Shown here in pieces: positions 10,859-25,800 of a DNA stretch of 64,000 nucleotides. Under the pieces are notes generated by a model, which was not told the origin of the DNA, ran no database searches, and saw only the letters and a list, made by a program, of their open reading frames with translations. Every line of letters starts with the position of its first letter. Positions within the stretch are counted from its first letter, which is position 1. The DNA is from Asterias amurensis (taxonomy: Eukaryota; Echinodermata; Asteroidea; Forcipulatida; Asteriidae): contig NC_092660.1 of assembly GCF_032118995.1 (NCBI RefSeq), forward strand, positions 5,223,501 to 5,287,500. Direction: 5' to 3'. Both the position numbers and the translations under genes were made by a program.

Positions 10859-13800
10859 GTAAAGTTTCCGTCGGAGTCCGGCCCTTTAATTTATTTTGCG
10901 CTGACATCATTCTCCGTTTATTTCCGACATAGCACAATTCTGTTTACAACAGAATAAGGCTCTATGTTTTCATAGACCTTGTCGCCAATCTTTGTGACTG
11001 ATTTTGCTGAATGGCCAAACAAAAGGCGTCATCATCCTGGGCAGTACAGAGTGAAGAGAGTCTAATTATTAATTAACCCGTACGGACTACGGGACCGTAT
11101 AGTATAGTGCATTGCCATGGCATGTTGTCATTTTTCGTAGAATTGTCAGAATTTGTACGCACTGGTCATCGTAGCCCCACTTGTGTGGCCAAGGCTAGCT
11201 GAATCCTTAGCCGTATGTCCATACCATTTCCTTATGCAGCTAAGAAACAACCAAAAGTGTAAAACTCTGGGGCCTCCCCTACCATACGAGCCACTCAGCA
11301 TGCAGTATAATATAAAGTAATATATAAACCGGCTGTATTTGTTCACCTAACTCTTGTTTACTTTGTGTGTACTGAATAGTCAAAAAAGAAAATATTTTAG
11401 AAAGAAATTTTTAACGATAACTTTGCTACCTTTCTCCTACTCTAATTTCCTCGATTTGTACACGGCGCAGCCATCTTGGAATATGATATGCCAATCAGCA
11501 TGACATCATCGGCACAGCTAACATGGACAAAATTATTCCCGAAAATATGTCAAAGTTCTGCACTGGCGATGTCATCAACATATGTACTGATTGATAGTGT
11601 GAGCCCCAGCAGTGCGCATGGCTTTGAAGTTTGAGTACAGTGCTGCAATTGGCATTATCTTGCCGTTTTTCGCTGTCAACTGGTTAGTGCCGTCAACTCG
11701 CCTTCATTCAACTCCTCAAATATACATTTAAAATCCAGCAGGCATAACACTTTAAAGTATTAAAGTTCAAATAGAATTTTTATCAGTTTCTGGTAAAATT
11801 TCGGTAAAGAAATTGAACTTTTTCCCTGCGAAACAAATATTTATAAGCAGCAAGGCCGTCTGCCCCCATCTTGCTTTATTCACAGACTTGAACACTATGG
11901 ACAACAGAGGGCGCTCTCCAGCATGCATGGAAAATAGTCTAGGCACAAGACGTCAATGCACGGTACCGCATAGTTCCGCGTCGTGTAAATTGCTCGCTGA
12001 CTAATAAGTGGTTGGTTGACGTGAGTTGACTGTGATTTGGCTGCATTGGTAGACCGCCAGTGATCAATGCAAGGAAGTGTTTACACGGAAGTTAGTGCGC
12101 GACGTGGGATGGGAAATGTCAGTTTCAATTTTATTTTCACAAAATATGAACACATTATCATTAATGGCCCACATTAGTGGCAAAGCCCAAGTCTATAATT
12201 TATATAATTTACCATTGACAATTTTTTTTTTAAAGTTTCTTCAATTCAATTCAATTTAATTTTATTTGTCCCACCATGTAGGAAATTCTATTTGAATACA
12301 TGCAAAACCGAAAGAAAAATAAATAACACACGATCATAAATAAACTACTGGAACTATTAATTAATCAGAAAACTACATTACTAATAAACCACAATTTAAT
12401 TATGCTGAAAACTACATCTAATTTTTAGTTCTTTTTAAGATGTATACAATTTAGGTAATACTTTGTTGTATACCTTAAAGTGACAATTGATTAATTCAAG
12501 AAAACAGCCAAACAAATTGTGTGTTTTTTTTCTCTATTATTACCATCCAGGCTCTTGCTAACAATGATTGTGAGTACGGCGTCCATCGTAACATGCTTGA
12601 TTTCCCTCAGCATACATCTCCGGATAAAGCAATGAGAGAAGCAAGTACTGAAGCCGATAAGAAACTCTCTGACTTTGATGTAGAAATGAGGTAAGGTCGA
12701 GACTGGAATCTAGGTGGAAAAACCTTATGACTACAGGGCGTGTAGCTCAGGATAATTATTCGGAAACAATTGTTTGTATAATACTAGAATTGAAATTAGA
12801 AGAAAACTTATGGGTGCACAGTTTACAGGCACTGGGCACTATTGGTGTTTACTCAAAATAATTGTCAGCATAAAAAACTTACTTGGTAACGAGAAATGGA
12901 GAGCTGTTGATAGTATAAAACATTGCGAGAAATGGCTCCTTCTGAAGTAATGTAATTTTTGAGAAAGAGCTAATTTCTCACTCAAATATCGAAAGACATC
13001 ACTGCAGGCAAGAAGCCTTTCATTAGGCATCAGAAAGCACACAAATAATGTGCAACAAGGGTGTTTTTTTCTTTCAATATTCTCTGGAAGTTTGACGACC
13101 GATTGAGTCAAAATTTTCACAGATTTGTTACTAATGCAAGTTGGGATACACCAAGTGAGAATACTGGTCTTTGACTTGAAATTACTACATCATGCAACAA
13201 TTTGCTGTAGGCCTATGTAGGCTTCCGCTGCTTTGTCTGCGGCTCAGTTTCCATACATGTGTAGGTTAAAGATGCTATGTCAGATTTTTGGCCAATTTGA
13301 CCCAAAAATTTTGATTTAAAATTCAATAGGTATTTTGATGGGGGTCGAGAAAGTTACAAGCTTTCATTTGAGCCATTGTTCGAAAAAGTCTGCCAATTAT
13401 TAGTAGCAGTGAAAAAAAGTGTTAAAAATTAGTTTTTGTCGGGATCCCGACAATATATCACGTGACCAATTCTAATGTGTTTTATGAGAAGCGTTTTACA
13501 TTTTTGTCATGGTTCCTGACCATTAAAAGTAAAAGTTAGAGTGGGTGATACTCATTGAACTACCATTCACTCAAAAAAATCTATTTTTTGATGTTTGGGG
13601 CCAAAAATCTGACATAGCATCTTTAAGTTTTAGCTTCCAGATTCTCATGGCCAAACTAAAAAAAGAATTTGCAAAACTAACATGGTCAGCCATTTTCAAA
13701 TTGGCGTGGTGTTTTGGTTCATGACGTGTAAGGAAACTGTGCAATTTCGAGGTGTATTTGTGTGGATCATTATGTTATACTTTTAAAACATCTTTCTAAC

Positions 13801-16800
13801 CATACACAGTTTATAAAAAACGGTTACATAGACCAACTTGGTCGATCCAAGGCACTGTGTCCTTTTAATAAGTGAAATTTGAACCTCAAACAAACTTTGT
13901 TCTACCCCTTCATAGCATGAGACAGGATGTGTTTGACAATCTCATGGCCTACCAAGAGAAGACCGATGTCAGTAAGCTGAAGCCTGAAGCTAAGCGCTAC
14001 CTGGAGAAGTTGATTAAGCTAGGACGCAGAAACGGTAAGGTAGCTCACTCTATACTTTAGAGTGTCGTGTTTCAAATGGTAGTCAAAACGCTAGAAAAAG
14101 GTTATAAGACACTATTTATTTGATAATTTTGTTCATCATCAAGACACATGTGTGGCCCTTCCATAGACCTTATACTCAGTACGCGCATGTTAGGAGTGGA
14201 GTGAGGTGCATGCTGGTCTAGCTAGCAATCAAGTTTGATCTCTAGGTAGACCAGCATGCACCTCATTCAACAGTTATTGCTTGCGCCATGGGTTTTTGCG
14301 AAAAGGTCTATTATGGTAAAACAGTCCAACTTGAAAATCTAGGTATTTTATATAAGATACATTGTAAATTGTTGGTTAATTAAGGGCATTTCTCCATTTC
14401 AAAATTTCAAAGGCATGGGCCTAATGAATGTGAATATAACTTGCCTATCTTGGCCTCTTCTTGCCATTTCATCTAGGCAAAACACCTTATCCTCTTTACT
14501 TGTTTTTTTCTCTTCAAATTGTCAATTTCAATGTTTTGCCATAAAAGGCTGCACGATTCTTGAATAATTTTGGGTCCCCCACGTCAAACTGACCCAGGCC
14601 TGATACCTAATTACCTTCATGCCCCTTGGTCAATGCCTTGGTGCCCTTGCCCTTTCAAAAACAAAGCATACAGGCCTGACTGTTCTGTTGCTGTTTTCTT
14701 TCTCTGTAGGTTTGCATCTACCCAAGGATGTACAAGACAAGGTGAAGGCCTTGAAGAAGCGTGCTAGCGATATTGCCATTGACTTCAACAAGAATCTTAA
14801 CGATGAGAACACAATACTGGAGTTTACTGAGGAGGAACTAGGTAAGGATGACTGCGGGGGGTTGCTTTTTGTGGAGTGCCGCTGTAGGAAAGGAGGCAAT
14901 GTTAGAGAGAGAAGTGTAAAACCCTTGGCACAGCCTCGCGGCTGATCTGGCCTGGGCCCCACCCTAAAAAACTGCCCTCTGTGCGAGATAATCGCGTAAG
15001 AATAGAAGCTTGTCCTTTGTTGGCTGTAGAGGATTGTAAAGGCCTCATGGCTCGGGCCTTGCCCGGACCAGGGGCTGATTTCACAAAGATCTAAGATTGA
15101 TCGTAACTGCAAAGCAATCGTAGTTGCTATGAAAATGGTAATGTCACAATACAAATTACTATGGTTATACTGAAAAATTGTCTTGCGATGAATTTTATTG
15201 CTTTGTGAAATCGGCCCCTGGCCCAGCTTATCAGCGGCAGGGCTGTGCCAAGGGTTTTGACCTTCTCCCTTAGCTTTGTTTTCTTTTAATCTGTTCAAGT
15301 AGAATTCCTCCAGTTTTTCCATTTTATGAAATTAAGCAAGTGCTACTTACAAGATTAATGACTGATCATCCGGTGACGCGGTTACATTTGTATGCTTCGT
15401 ATTATATTAAAAACAAATTCACTCAAAAGTGCAGCGAAATGCAGACCACTTTGCTATCATTATTTACACAAAACACAAGCAGTCACATCGTTTCATTCAT
15501 TCATTCAATTTTGCAGGCTTGCTGTCTTTGTTATTTTATTTCTTTGCGAGCTGCAGTTTAGGCCTGGGTGGCATGGTTGGCTTGTGCGTAAAGCGCTCGC
15601 CTCTCACCAAGGTGACCCTGGCTCGACACCCGGCCAGGGCCATACTTACTAAATTTGGCATTTGACATTTCAAATCTCTTTCCTTTTTACAGTGGGTCTT
15701 CCAGATGACTTTATCAAGAGACTAGACAAAGTAAGTTACTGAGACAGTTTTGCTCTTCCACTTCTCTTGATTGTGCTTTGATATTAGTGAATGAGTTTCT
15801 TTTAAAAATAAACGATGTACCGGGACCAGCAGCTGAAAAGGACTGGGGTTGATTTCACGAAGAGTTAAAACTAGTCTTATCTAGAGTTTGAATGAGTTAC
15901 TCGTCCTTATTAGAGAGGTTTTGCAAGCGTGCGAATACAGATATGGATATGATAACCGTATCCATTCGGGTCCTCCGTGTGTTGGATTTTGTTTTGCAAA
16001 CTATAGGTATGTTTCACTTGAGTGCGCTCACGCTCATCATGAGTATTTTTCTGACAAACATGACCGACAGAGACCCACTGTTTTAAACACTGCATTTTCT
16101 CATCATTTTGCTTGCAAAAGACTAGCAATATTCTATCTATATCAAGCACAATACCAGTGAAAGCAATTCAGAGTGAAATGTCTTTGATCTGGGACAAAAA
16201 TACAACTAAAAGTCTGCAAAACAGTATCCGTTTTTCTACGACGTGTATGCGCTCCCGTATCCGTTGCTAACGTGTGTGCAAAATACCATAGTCGCGGATA
16301 CGCATCACGTGAACACACAAAGTGTTGACTTATTGGTATCTGTGTATTTCCGTACACTTGCGAAACCTCTCTGTTATCTACTAGGACTAGTCCATTTGGC
16401 CACGACACGCCACTGTTAATGTCAGCTTGCTTATTACCATTAAGGAGAGAGTCACAATAATCTGTAAGTATTGGGAGAATCGCAAGTACAGGGCCTGAGG
16501 TACAATAAAACATTGTCGTCTTTTTGTCGCTTCCATCAACAGACAGCAGAAGGCAAGTGCAAAGTATCACTGAAATATCCCGACTACTTTCCAGCAATGC
16601 GTAAAGCACGTAACCCAGAGACTAGACGCAAACTGGAACTTGCCTTCAACTCAAGGTAGTATAAATATTCTAGAGCATACTCTACTAAATACTCAACAGA
16701 CTACTCTAGAGAACACAACATTTTCTAGCGATTTTTCTAATGAATACCCAACGTAATAATCTTCATATTATTATAGAGAATTCTCTACAGAACATTCTAC

Positions 16801-19800
16801 CAAACACTCAATAGAATATTCCACTAAATACTCAACATGACTCTTTGCAAACTGGTCTAGAAAATAGTCAACTAAATAGTCAACAGAGTGCTCAACAAAA
16901 TACTCTAAAGAACACTCTTCAAAATATTCTAGATGTTACTCAACTGAATACTCAACATAATACTCTCTAACATTTTCTACAGAATGTTCTACAGAATATT
17001 CAACTGAACACTCAACAGAATATTCTACTCAATACTCAACAGAACACACAACAAAACATTCCAGACACTACTTCACTCAATACTTTACTAAAAAATAAAA
17101 AATATTGAATTCAAGATTTTACCTTTTTCCTTCTTGTTCTATAGTAGTTGATGTGATTTTAAAAAGTTTTCACGGATTGGTATTTTATTGCAACTTAAGA
17201 TATGTTGTGTGAGTTGGTGAACATTTTTAACTGTTGAATTGATTTGGTTTCAGATGCAAGGAAGAAAACACGAAAATCATGGAGGAGCTTGTTGAGATTC
17301 GTCAAAAGGTAGAAACATAAAATATACAAGAGTTTAAATTTGTAAAAGTTTTTTTAAAACCCTGCTGCACAAGTTAATTTAGCTTAAAGCTTGGACTGCT
17401 TGAACTTTGATGCGAATTTACAAAACAAATTGGCATAGTGTACTGGAGCAATTTGACCTCACCCCCAAACAAACAATTAAATGAAAGCAAGTGACATAGG
17501 TTCATACAGCTGCTTAAGCAGAACATACTACTGAAGTGTTTCCTGCTTAGTCGAAATAAGCTGGCTACCAGTCATGTGACATGTGACATGGCAAGTTGTT
17601 GGTGGAAAACCTTATTCTGGTTAGCATAATTCTGTTGTGCTTAAGCAGGTTTATGACTTTAGACCCTGGACCCAATTTCATAGCGCTGTTTATTCAGAAA
17701 ATATTGCTTAACAAATTTCTGCTAAGCAACAATAAGCAGGATATCAGTCCCCATAGATGCTACATGTAAAATTGTATCTTAGCTGGTAATCTTTTTCTGG
17801 TAAGCATAATTTTGTTGTCCCTTGCTAGTTTTTGTGTTTTAAAAGTAGCTCTATGACATTGAACACTGGCTAGCAGAGAGACTGTTGAATTTGTATTTGT
17901 ACTTAACGTCTCTGTCTCCTTTTGATTCTAGTTGGCGGATCTTCTTGGCTATCCAACCCATGCTGCTTACATCTTGGAGATGAGGATGGCCAAGACACCT
18001 GAGACTGTCGCCAAGTTCCTCAAGGATCTCACTGAGAAACTCAGGGTACTTCAGACTTCCGAACTGGAGACTTTCAAAGCCTACAAGAAAGAGGAGGTAC
18101 GTAAAAGACAGGCATTGAAATATTTTGACACCCGTTTCATACAGCGACTCTAGGTCGACCCAAGTAAATTTTGGATCACTGCGACCTGGGCCAAATTTCA
18201 TGGCTCTGCTGAAATTCATCACTTGCACATAAGCAGATAATGTTGATCGTAAGCCAGCATTTGGCGGTTAGCAGAGTCATTTGGCCCAGCAGATGTCTCT
18301 ATTTCTGACAGCTTACCGTGCGTGAAATGAAGCTGTATTGCCGACGGATGTCCGATGATCCGTTCTCAAAGATTGCCGATGACTTTTGCCGGGTGTTTGC
18401 CGTGGATTCAGCTAATTTCTGACACCATGTTCTAAAGACGGCAGGACTCCAGTAGTAGCATTTTCTGCAAGTGGTTTATTCCCAGCCCATGACATCATCA
18501 TACAGCAAGGCTACGGTGGCCTATTAATGCCACTCCATAACACACATGTGATGATAAATGACCCACTTGGAGTATTTTACATGACTTTTTATTTTGTCCC
18601 TCTCTTTGATCAGTGTGAGAAGTACAAGTACCCGTTCAACAACACAATCGATCTATGGGATATGCGTTACTACATGAACATGGCGGAGGAGCGACAGTAT
18701 TCCATCGATCATAACAAACTCAAGGAGTACTTTCCCCTGGAGGTGGTCACTAAAGGTCTGCTGGAAATATATCAGGTATGAAGGAGAATAGTCAACAGAA
18801 TTAGAAATACAAAAACGTTTCAACCCTAGTAGAGTCTTTCTGGAAGGCTATTTGCTAGGGTCAAACGTCAGGCCATTAACTTTTTTTTTTTGCATTTATA
18901 CCATCGGTCCATTTGGTTGGTAAGAGTTTTTTGCAACAGCTACTTCTATTTTCTCAGAAAAGGAAAAAATAATAGACGGTCAGAGCACACTGATCTAAAC
19001 GTCGAGCAGACAACCGGCTCTTCTAAGAGCCACCACTACTCACAATTAAGAGATTGTTTACATGGTGTCACCGCAAAGCTTTCTTGCCAACTCTCCCTCA
19101 TTCTGCAGAAAATTCCATGAATATAAACCAATCTTTTCATGCGTTGATGAACGAATTAAACAAGATTCCTGATTATAGAAGCTTTTTTCCCATTTAAAAA
19201 ACTGTAGTTTATCTATCTGATTGTTGGCACGGAATGACCACACCAGCTTGCTTTGCGCAAGCTGTTACTGTGTAACATGAAAAAGTCTATCAACCTCAAA
19301 TGGCATGACATCAACATACATGTTATTTATTTTTAATTGTTGTCATTTGTTTTCAGGAACTCCTTGGTCTGAAATTTGAGGAGATTAAGAAAGCGGAAGT
19401 ATGGAACGATGACGTCACAATGGTAAAGACAATGTCATTCATAATTAACCGTTTCAAGAACTCTTTTCACAGGCAATTTTGGAAGATTTTACGATCTGTT
19501 TATAAGGTTCCTGCCAGTAACAATTCTCAAAGTAGAGGAAAAAGCATATGAAAACCCCCAAATCACTTCTGCTTATTGTGATTTGACCATGAACATTTTA
19601 GGTAAAAAACACTGGAGAGCTGTTGACATTGTTAAAAAACGACCTATGAAGTATGTAATCTGTTTTAGAGAAGGAGGTAATTTTTCACCTGTTTGAATCT
19701 GAGAAAGGTTCAAGGTCAGGTCAAAGTGCCTAATTCTAAGCAACAAGGGTGTTTTTTCTTTCAGCAGTTTCATGCAACTTTAAGCCCAATAATTGAGCCT

Positions 19801-22800
19801 AAATTTTCACAAGTTTGTTATTTTCTGCAGACGTTGGGATACACTGAGTGAGGAGGATACTGGTCTATGACAATTCACAAAAGTATACCCTGCCCTTGAC
19901 GCTTTGCATAATGTTTCATCAGTATTAACAATTTGTTGTTTGGTTTGGATCTTTCAGTTCAGTGTGACGGACAAGGAATCAGGTACCTTCATGGGGTTCT
20001 TTTACCTGGATCTTTTTCCACGAGAGGGCAAATTTGGTCATGCTGCCTGCTTCGGTTTACAGGTAAGTAATTTTTCTGGACAAATAGTGTCACCCAGTGT
20101 CACTATATATTTTTTCAAGCATAATTCATCTATTATTCGCAACCACAGTGGCTGATTATGAATGGTCAGACAGTAGGAGGGTTAACTCAGACTGTGTAGA
20201 TACACTCACCACTTGATATTATATTGCAGGCTGGCGTATTACATGTATTCAAAACCACAGTTGGACGATATTACATGGTCAGACAGTAGGAGGGTTGACT
20301 ATGTACTGTTTTGATGCATTCATCACATGATATCATTTTGAAGGCTTGCATAATTTACCTATCATTGAAACCACAGTGGATGATATTGAATGGTTGGACA
20401 GTAGGAGGGTTGACTATGTACTGTGTAGTTACACTTATCACTTGATATCATGTAGACGATGTGACCCGTGACATCTCATGTTTACAAAAGATCCACAGAG
20501 CCTGGACTTCCTGCAGGCACGATTTGTACACAGCTCAATGGAAAAAAAACATAAAATATTATATTCAAAGGGGGCACATTTCAAAACTTGTCCAGCATTT
20601 ACTCTCATAACTCTTGGATTAATGTGGAAATTATGTCACAAAATGTCAACTTTCCCACGGGACCAGTGTAGTGTCTTGCCTGCCAGAATACTCAAAGATT
20701 GTACAAGCTCACACTTATTGTAAACAGAGTTCACATTGCATGCTTGAATAGTTTATCATTGAAAACCACAGTGGACGATATTGAATGGTTAGGCAGTAAG
20801 AGGGTTAACCTTGAGTTGACATAGATAAGGAAATAAAAGAGTTGAGATGGTTTCTGGAATATAGAAGGCCTGTTGAACAGGGGTAATTAAAGTGTCCAGC
20901 AGCTGATTTCACGAAACGCTAGGATTAATTCTATTTGAGTTAGGACGAGTTGCTGGTCCTAACTTAGGATGGGTTCAATGCGTCCTGATGTCTGCGGAGA
21001 CAGAACTAAACTTGTCTTTAGATTGATCCTAAGTTAGAAAGAGTTTGGTGAAATCACGCTTTGGTATTTTGTTTTAAAATACCCTGTAAAGCTTATTTTT
21101 TATTATGTATGATTATATTCTGATGTTAAAATTCTTTGTTGACAGCCTGGGTGTTTGGCAGCGGATGGGAGCCGTCAGGTTGCTATAGCAGCCATGGTTG
21201 CCAACTTTACTAAACCCACAGCAGACGCTCCGTCACTACTCACTCACGATGAGGTAAATCCCCCATCATCATCATGCCCACCCTCCCTTACACCTTTGAC
21301 CATCTCACACACCCATGATTAGGTTTGAAAGTCAGAAAATCAAACATGAAATTGAGAGGATTAACAAGAGAGGACTTTCTGTTATTGATAATAGTGGCCT
21401 CTTGTGTAGCGATCAATTCTGTCACTCCCTTGCAAAAGGTTTTACATCACATGGGCTATTTTTCAAAACAATGTTTTGCTTCCTTATCTGGAAATTTGTT
21501 TAAAAGAACAATACTCGGAAATACGATAATTTTGTCACTGTTCGGAGGATGTCTGGAGCAGGTTACTTGAAAAAACATTGATAAAACTTGTGTAAAATTA
21601 CCTTTTATAGCATGTTTAGGGCCCAATTTCATAGAGCTGCTTAAGCAGAAAATATTGCTTGACACATTTCTGCTTAGCAGGATACCAATCACAAATTGAA
21701 CATGTGACATGGTAGTTTAGCTAGTAACCTTATATTTTGGTAAGCATAGAATTTGTAGTGCTTATCTGCTTTTTGTTCTAAAGCAGCTTTATGAAATTTT
21801 GCCTAGAGCTTGAGTCCAGTGCTCTTCTCTGCACGGCCACAACACACTACTAAGAAGTTATTTGGCTGCTAACCCTATTCTGATAAGCAAAATTGTTTTG
21901 TGCTTAGCTACTTTATAAGCTTAAAGGAACACGTTGCCTTGGATCGGTCGAGTTTGTCTTTGAAAAAGCGTTTGTAACCGTTTGTTATCAAATGCATATG
22001 GTTAGAAAGATGTTGTAAAAGTAGAATACAATGATCCACACAAACATGCCTCAAAATTGCATGGTTTTCCTTTTACATCGTCGGATAACACGGTCCGCCA
22101 TTTATGGGAGTCAAATTATTGACTCCCATAAATGGCCGACCATGTTAGTTTTCAAAGAAAAAGGAAAACCACACAATTTCGAGGCAAATTTGTGTGGATC
22201 ATTGTATTTTACTTTTAAAACATCTTTCTAACCATATATGCATTTTATAACAAACGGTTACAAATGCTTTTTATATACCAACTCGTTCGATCCAAGGCAA
22301 CGTGTTCCTTTAAACTAGAGCAGCTCTCCAAAATTGGGCCCAGGTCTGATTCCAGCCTCTCTCTAATTTTGTGTATAAATCTCCCCCAGGTTGAAACCTT
22401 CTTCCATGAGTTTGGTCACGTGATGCACCAGCTTTGTGCCCAGGCGGAGTTCAGAATGTTCAGGTACATTTACTCCTCATTAATGTTCCCTTTTTACGTT
22501 TTGATTCTTTACATGTCTACGCTAGGTGGAGACATTCTTTCATGAGTTTGGCCATGTCATGCATGACATTTTGGGACAGACTGACTTTTGTTATTTCAGG
22601 TCTGTATATCAATTTGTAAATCTTTTTTATATTTTTTTTAAATAACCAATATTTCCATGTTCTGATGAACAAATTTGAAAATCTCCCTGATTCTGGAAAT
22701 GTGATTTCTAAATGTCTTCCCTGCAAGTCCAAGCTTGGCAGCTCTTCCTGTGTAAAAAACAAGTCCTGGGCCTAATTTCATGGCTCCGATTATTGCCGTT

Positions 22801-25800
22801 CTTTGCTGATGTGCAAGCACCAAGCTTCTGCGCTAGCTGTGTAAAAAGCGAAGAATGCATAGTAACATGAAGTACACATGCACACAAGCCAAAATTTCAC
22901 TGCTAACCCTCGAAATACGCTTGCCGTAAGCACATAGTTCTCTGCTTCCATAAGCGTCTATTTTTTGCTCACAGTAAGCAGAGGTCCTGTTTTATAGCTA
23001 TTTTCTAAGCAAGTGATGTCACAAGTCACATCCATTGATTTGGCCCTCGGGGGAAATAAGATTTTATCATAAATAATATTAACTAATAAATAATACTTAC
23101 TTTTCCATCACAGTGGCACGCGTGTTGAGCGGGACTTTGTCGAAGCGCCCTCCCAGATGCTTGAGAATTGGTGTTGGCAGGCAGAGTCTCTACGTCGGAT
23201 GTCAGGTCACCACAAAGAGGGGACGCCCATTCCGGACGAGATGGTAGAGAAGCTAGTCAAGGCTCGCAACGCTAACGCCGGAGTCTTCAATCTTAGACAG
23301 ATTCTACTGGGGACGTTTGATCAGACCATTCACACCAGCGCTAAGGTTTGTACAGTGAGAGAGGCTCTTAAAGACATTGGACACTATTGGTAATTGTCTA
23401 AGACCAGTCTTCTCACTTGGTGTATCTCAACATATGCATAAAATAACTAACCTGTGAAAATTTGAGCTCAATTGGTCGTCGAAGTTGCAAGATAATATAT
23501 TTTAAGAAAAAACACCCTAGTCACACTAAGTTGTGTGCTTTCAGATGCTTGATTTCAAGACTTTAAATTCTAAATCTGAGGTCTCTAAATCAAATTTGTG
23601 GAAAATGAATTCTTTCTAGAAAACTACGTTTCTTCAGAGGGAGCCGTGTCTCACCATCAACCTCTCCCCTTTACTCATTACCATGTTGAAAGGTTTCATG
23701 CTAATAATTATTTTGAGTAATTACCAATAGTGTCCAGTGCCTTAAAGGTGAAAAAACAACATCAATTCAAACTGTGCTGCTTGACTCATTTTTGCTGTTG
23801 ACTACTCTGTCGATGCCACTACTCTCATTGCAAATATTTACTGGTTACCCATTCATCAGCTTATTTCATTTTAAAGTCCTATGGGGAGTATTCAGACTAT
23901 TCACACCAGCGCTAAGGTATGTACAGACAGAGGCTCTGGAATCAAGGGCAGTCTGTTGGCGTCGTGGTAGCTTGACTTGCCTGGACTTTCTGCAGGCATG
24001 TTTTGTACACAGCTTAAGGTCTGACATGCGTGCACGTATGCTTGGCGCGCGCCGCAGAGTTGTGCAGAAAGGCATTGGAGAGCCCCACGTGTTCTTTCTC
24101 ATATGTGTGTCGTGGGCAGAGCCTACTGGATCGGCCTATTGAAGACAACTTGAAAACTTACATACTGTATCATGGAGAATGAATCGTATGATTGTATCAA
24201 CTTTTGATATAGCCTTGCTCAATGCAGTCGAATTATTCACTCCGAAAAAAGACCGCCGCTGTATAAAAACCCACCCGTATTCACTGTGCGTAAAACCCAC
24301 CCGTATTCACTGTGCGTAACATCGCACGACACGATGCCCCCGTACACTATCCGCATGTGGAGGCGTCAGGCCGACAGCCTTGTAGGATCTGTGTTGAAGC
24401 CACTGACCTCATTACTATAATAAGCGAAGAGTTCCCACGGTCAGCTCATTACCATAATGCCCGCGAAAGACAAGACATGTTTACCTCACACACCACCACC
24501 AATGATAGGGTCCAAAGGTCGTGATAAGGGAAGTGCGTGATTGGACGTCAAAATGAATAATTCATTTGCCTCACATCCTGTGTTGTCTGATAGGTCTGAC
24601 GAACGATATACATATTCATGAGCTGCATACTAGCATATCCTAGAGCCCCCCCAATTTCGTCCACTATTGGAATTTTTTCAATACAACACATTAAAACGGG
24701 AAGATACAGACCCGACAAGGCTGTCGGCCTGACGGCCTCCGCATGCGGTTAGTGGTGTACGAGTGCGATGACTTGTGTGAACAGTATTCGTGCGATGTGA
24801 CAGTGTGTATACGGGTTGGTCATTCGGTGTGATCGCACACACCATGCACAGGGTATACGGCGGGTGGGTTTACAGCTGCGTCTTTTCGGAGTGAATAATG
24901 CGACTGCCTTGAGCAAGGCTACTTTTGATATGAAGAAAGGGGACACATCTCAAAACTTGTTCAGCATTACTTTTATACCTCTTTAAAGGCAGTGGACACT
25001 TATGGTAATTACTCAAAATAATTATTAGCAGAAAACCTTACTTGGTGACGAGTAATGGGGAGAGGTTGTTGATATAAATATTGTGAGAAACGGCTCCCTC
25101 TGAAGTGACATAGTTTTTGATAAGGAAGTAATTTTCCACGAATTTGATTTCGAGACCTCAGATTTCGAATTTGAGGTCTCAAAATCAACCATCTAAACGC
25201 ACACAACTTCATGTGACATGGGTGTTTTTCTTTCATTATCATCTCGCAACTTCGATGACCAATTGAGCTCAAATTTTCACAGGTTTGTTATTTTATGCAT
25301 ATGTTGAGATACACCAAGTGAAAAGACTGTTCTTTGACAATTACCAATAGTGTCCAGTGTCTTTAATTTATATGAAATTTATGACACATTATGTAAGATT
25401 TTCCGTTTGACCAGTGCAGTATCTTGCCTGCCAGAAAAATTATGGACAATGTCACTCTATTTGTAAACAAAGGTTACATGGCCGAAGCGTGTTCCACATC
25501 ATCAGTTGAAGAGGCCTTGGACACAGACAAAAATGAACTCTGGCTCAGTTTTTGTAATTGTGCCAACCCGGCAATAATGACAGGGATGTTGTGATATCTT
25601 GTTTTATTATTCTAATCTTGCCTTGAAAGATGAAAATTACACATCCATGTCAACTGTGAATTTTCAAATTTTAACGAAACCTTTTTTTTTTTGGGGGGGG
25701 GGGGGGGGGGGAGAATCAGGGGCGGGTCCAATCGTTTCCAATTTCCTTGTTTTATTTGTCTGTACTCTTAGGCGGACACCACCTCCATATATGCCAAGAT

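Noticed and set aside
14630..15322. A 230-codon minus-strand ORF
   Set aside because: It runs antisense over exon 4 and a nested MITE pair. Its sequence resembles no protein and its length is due to chance.
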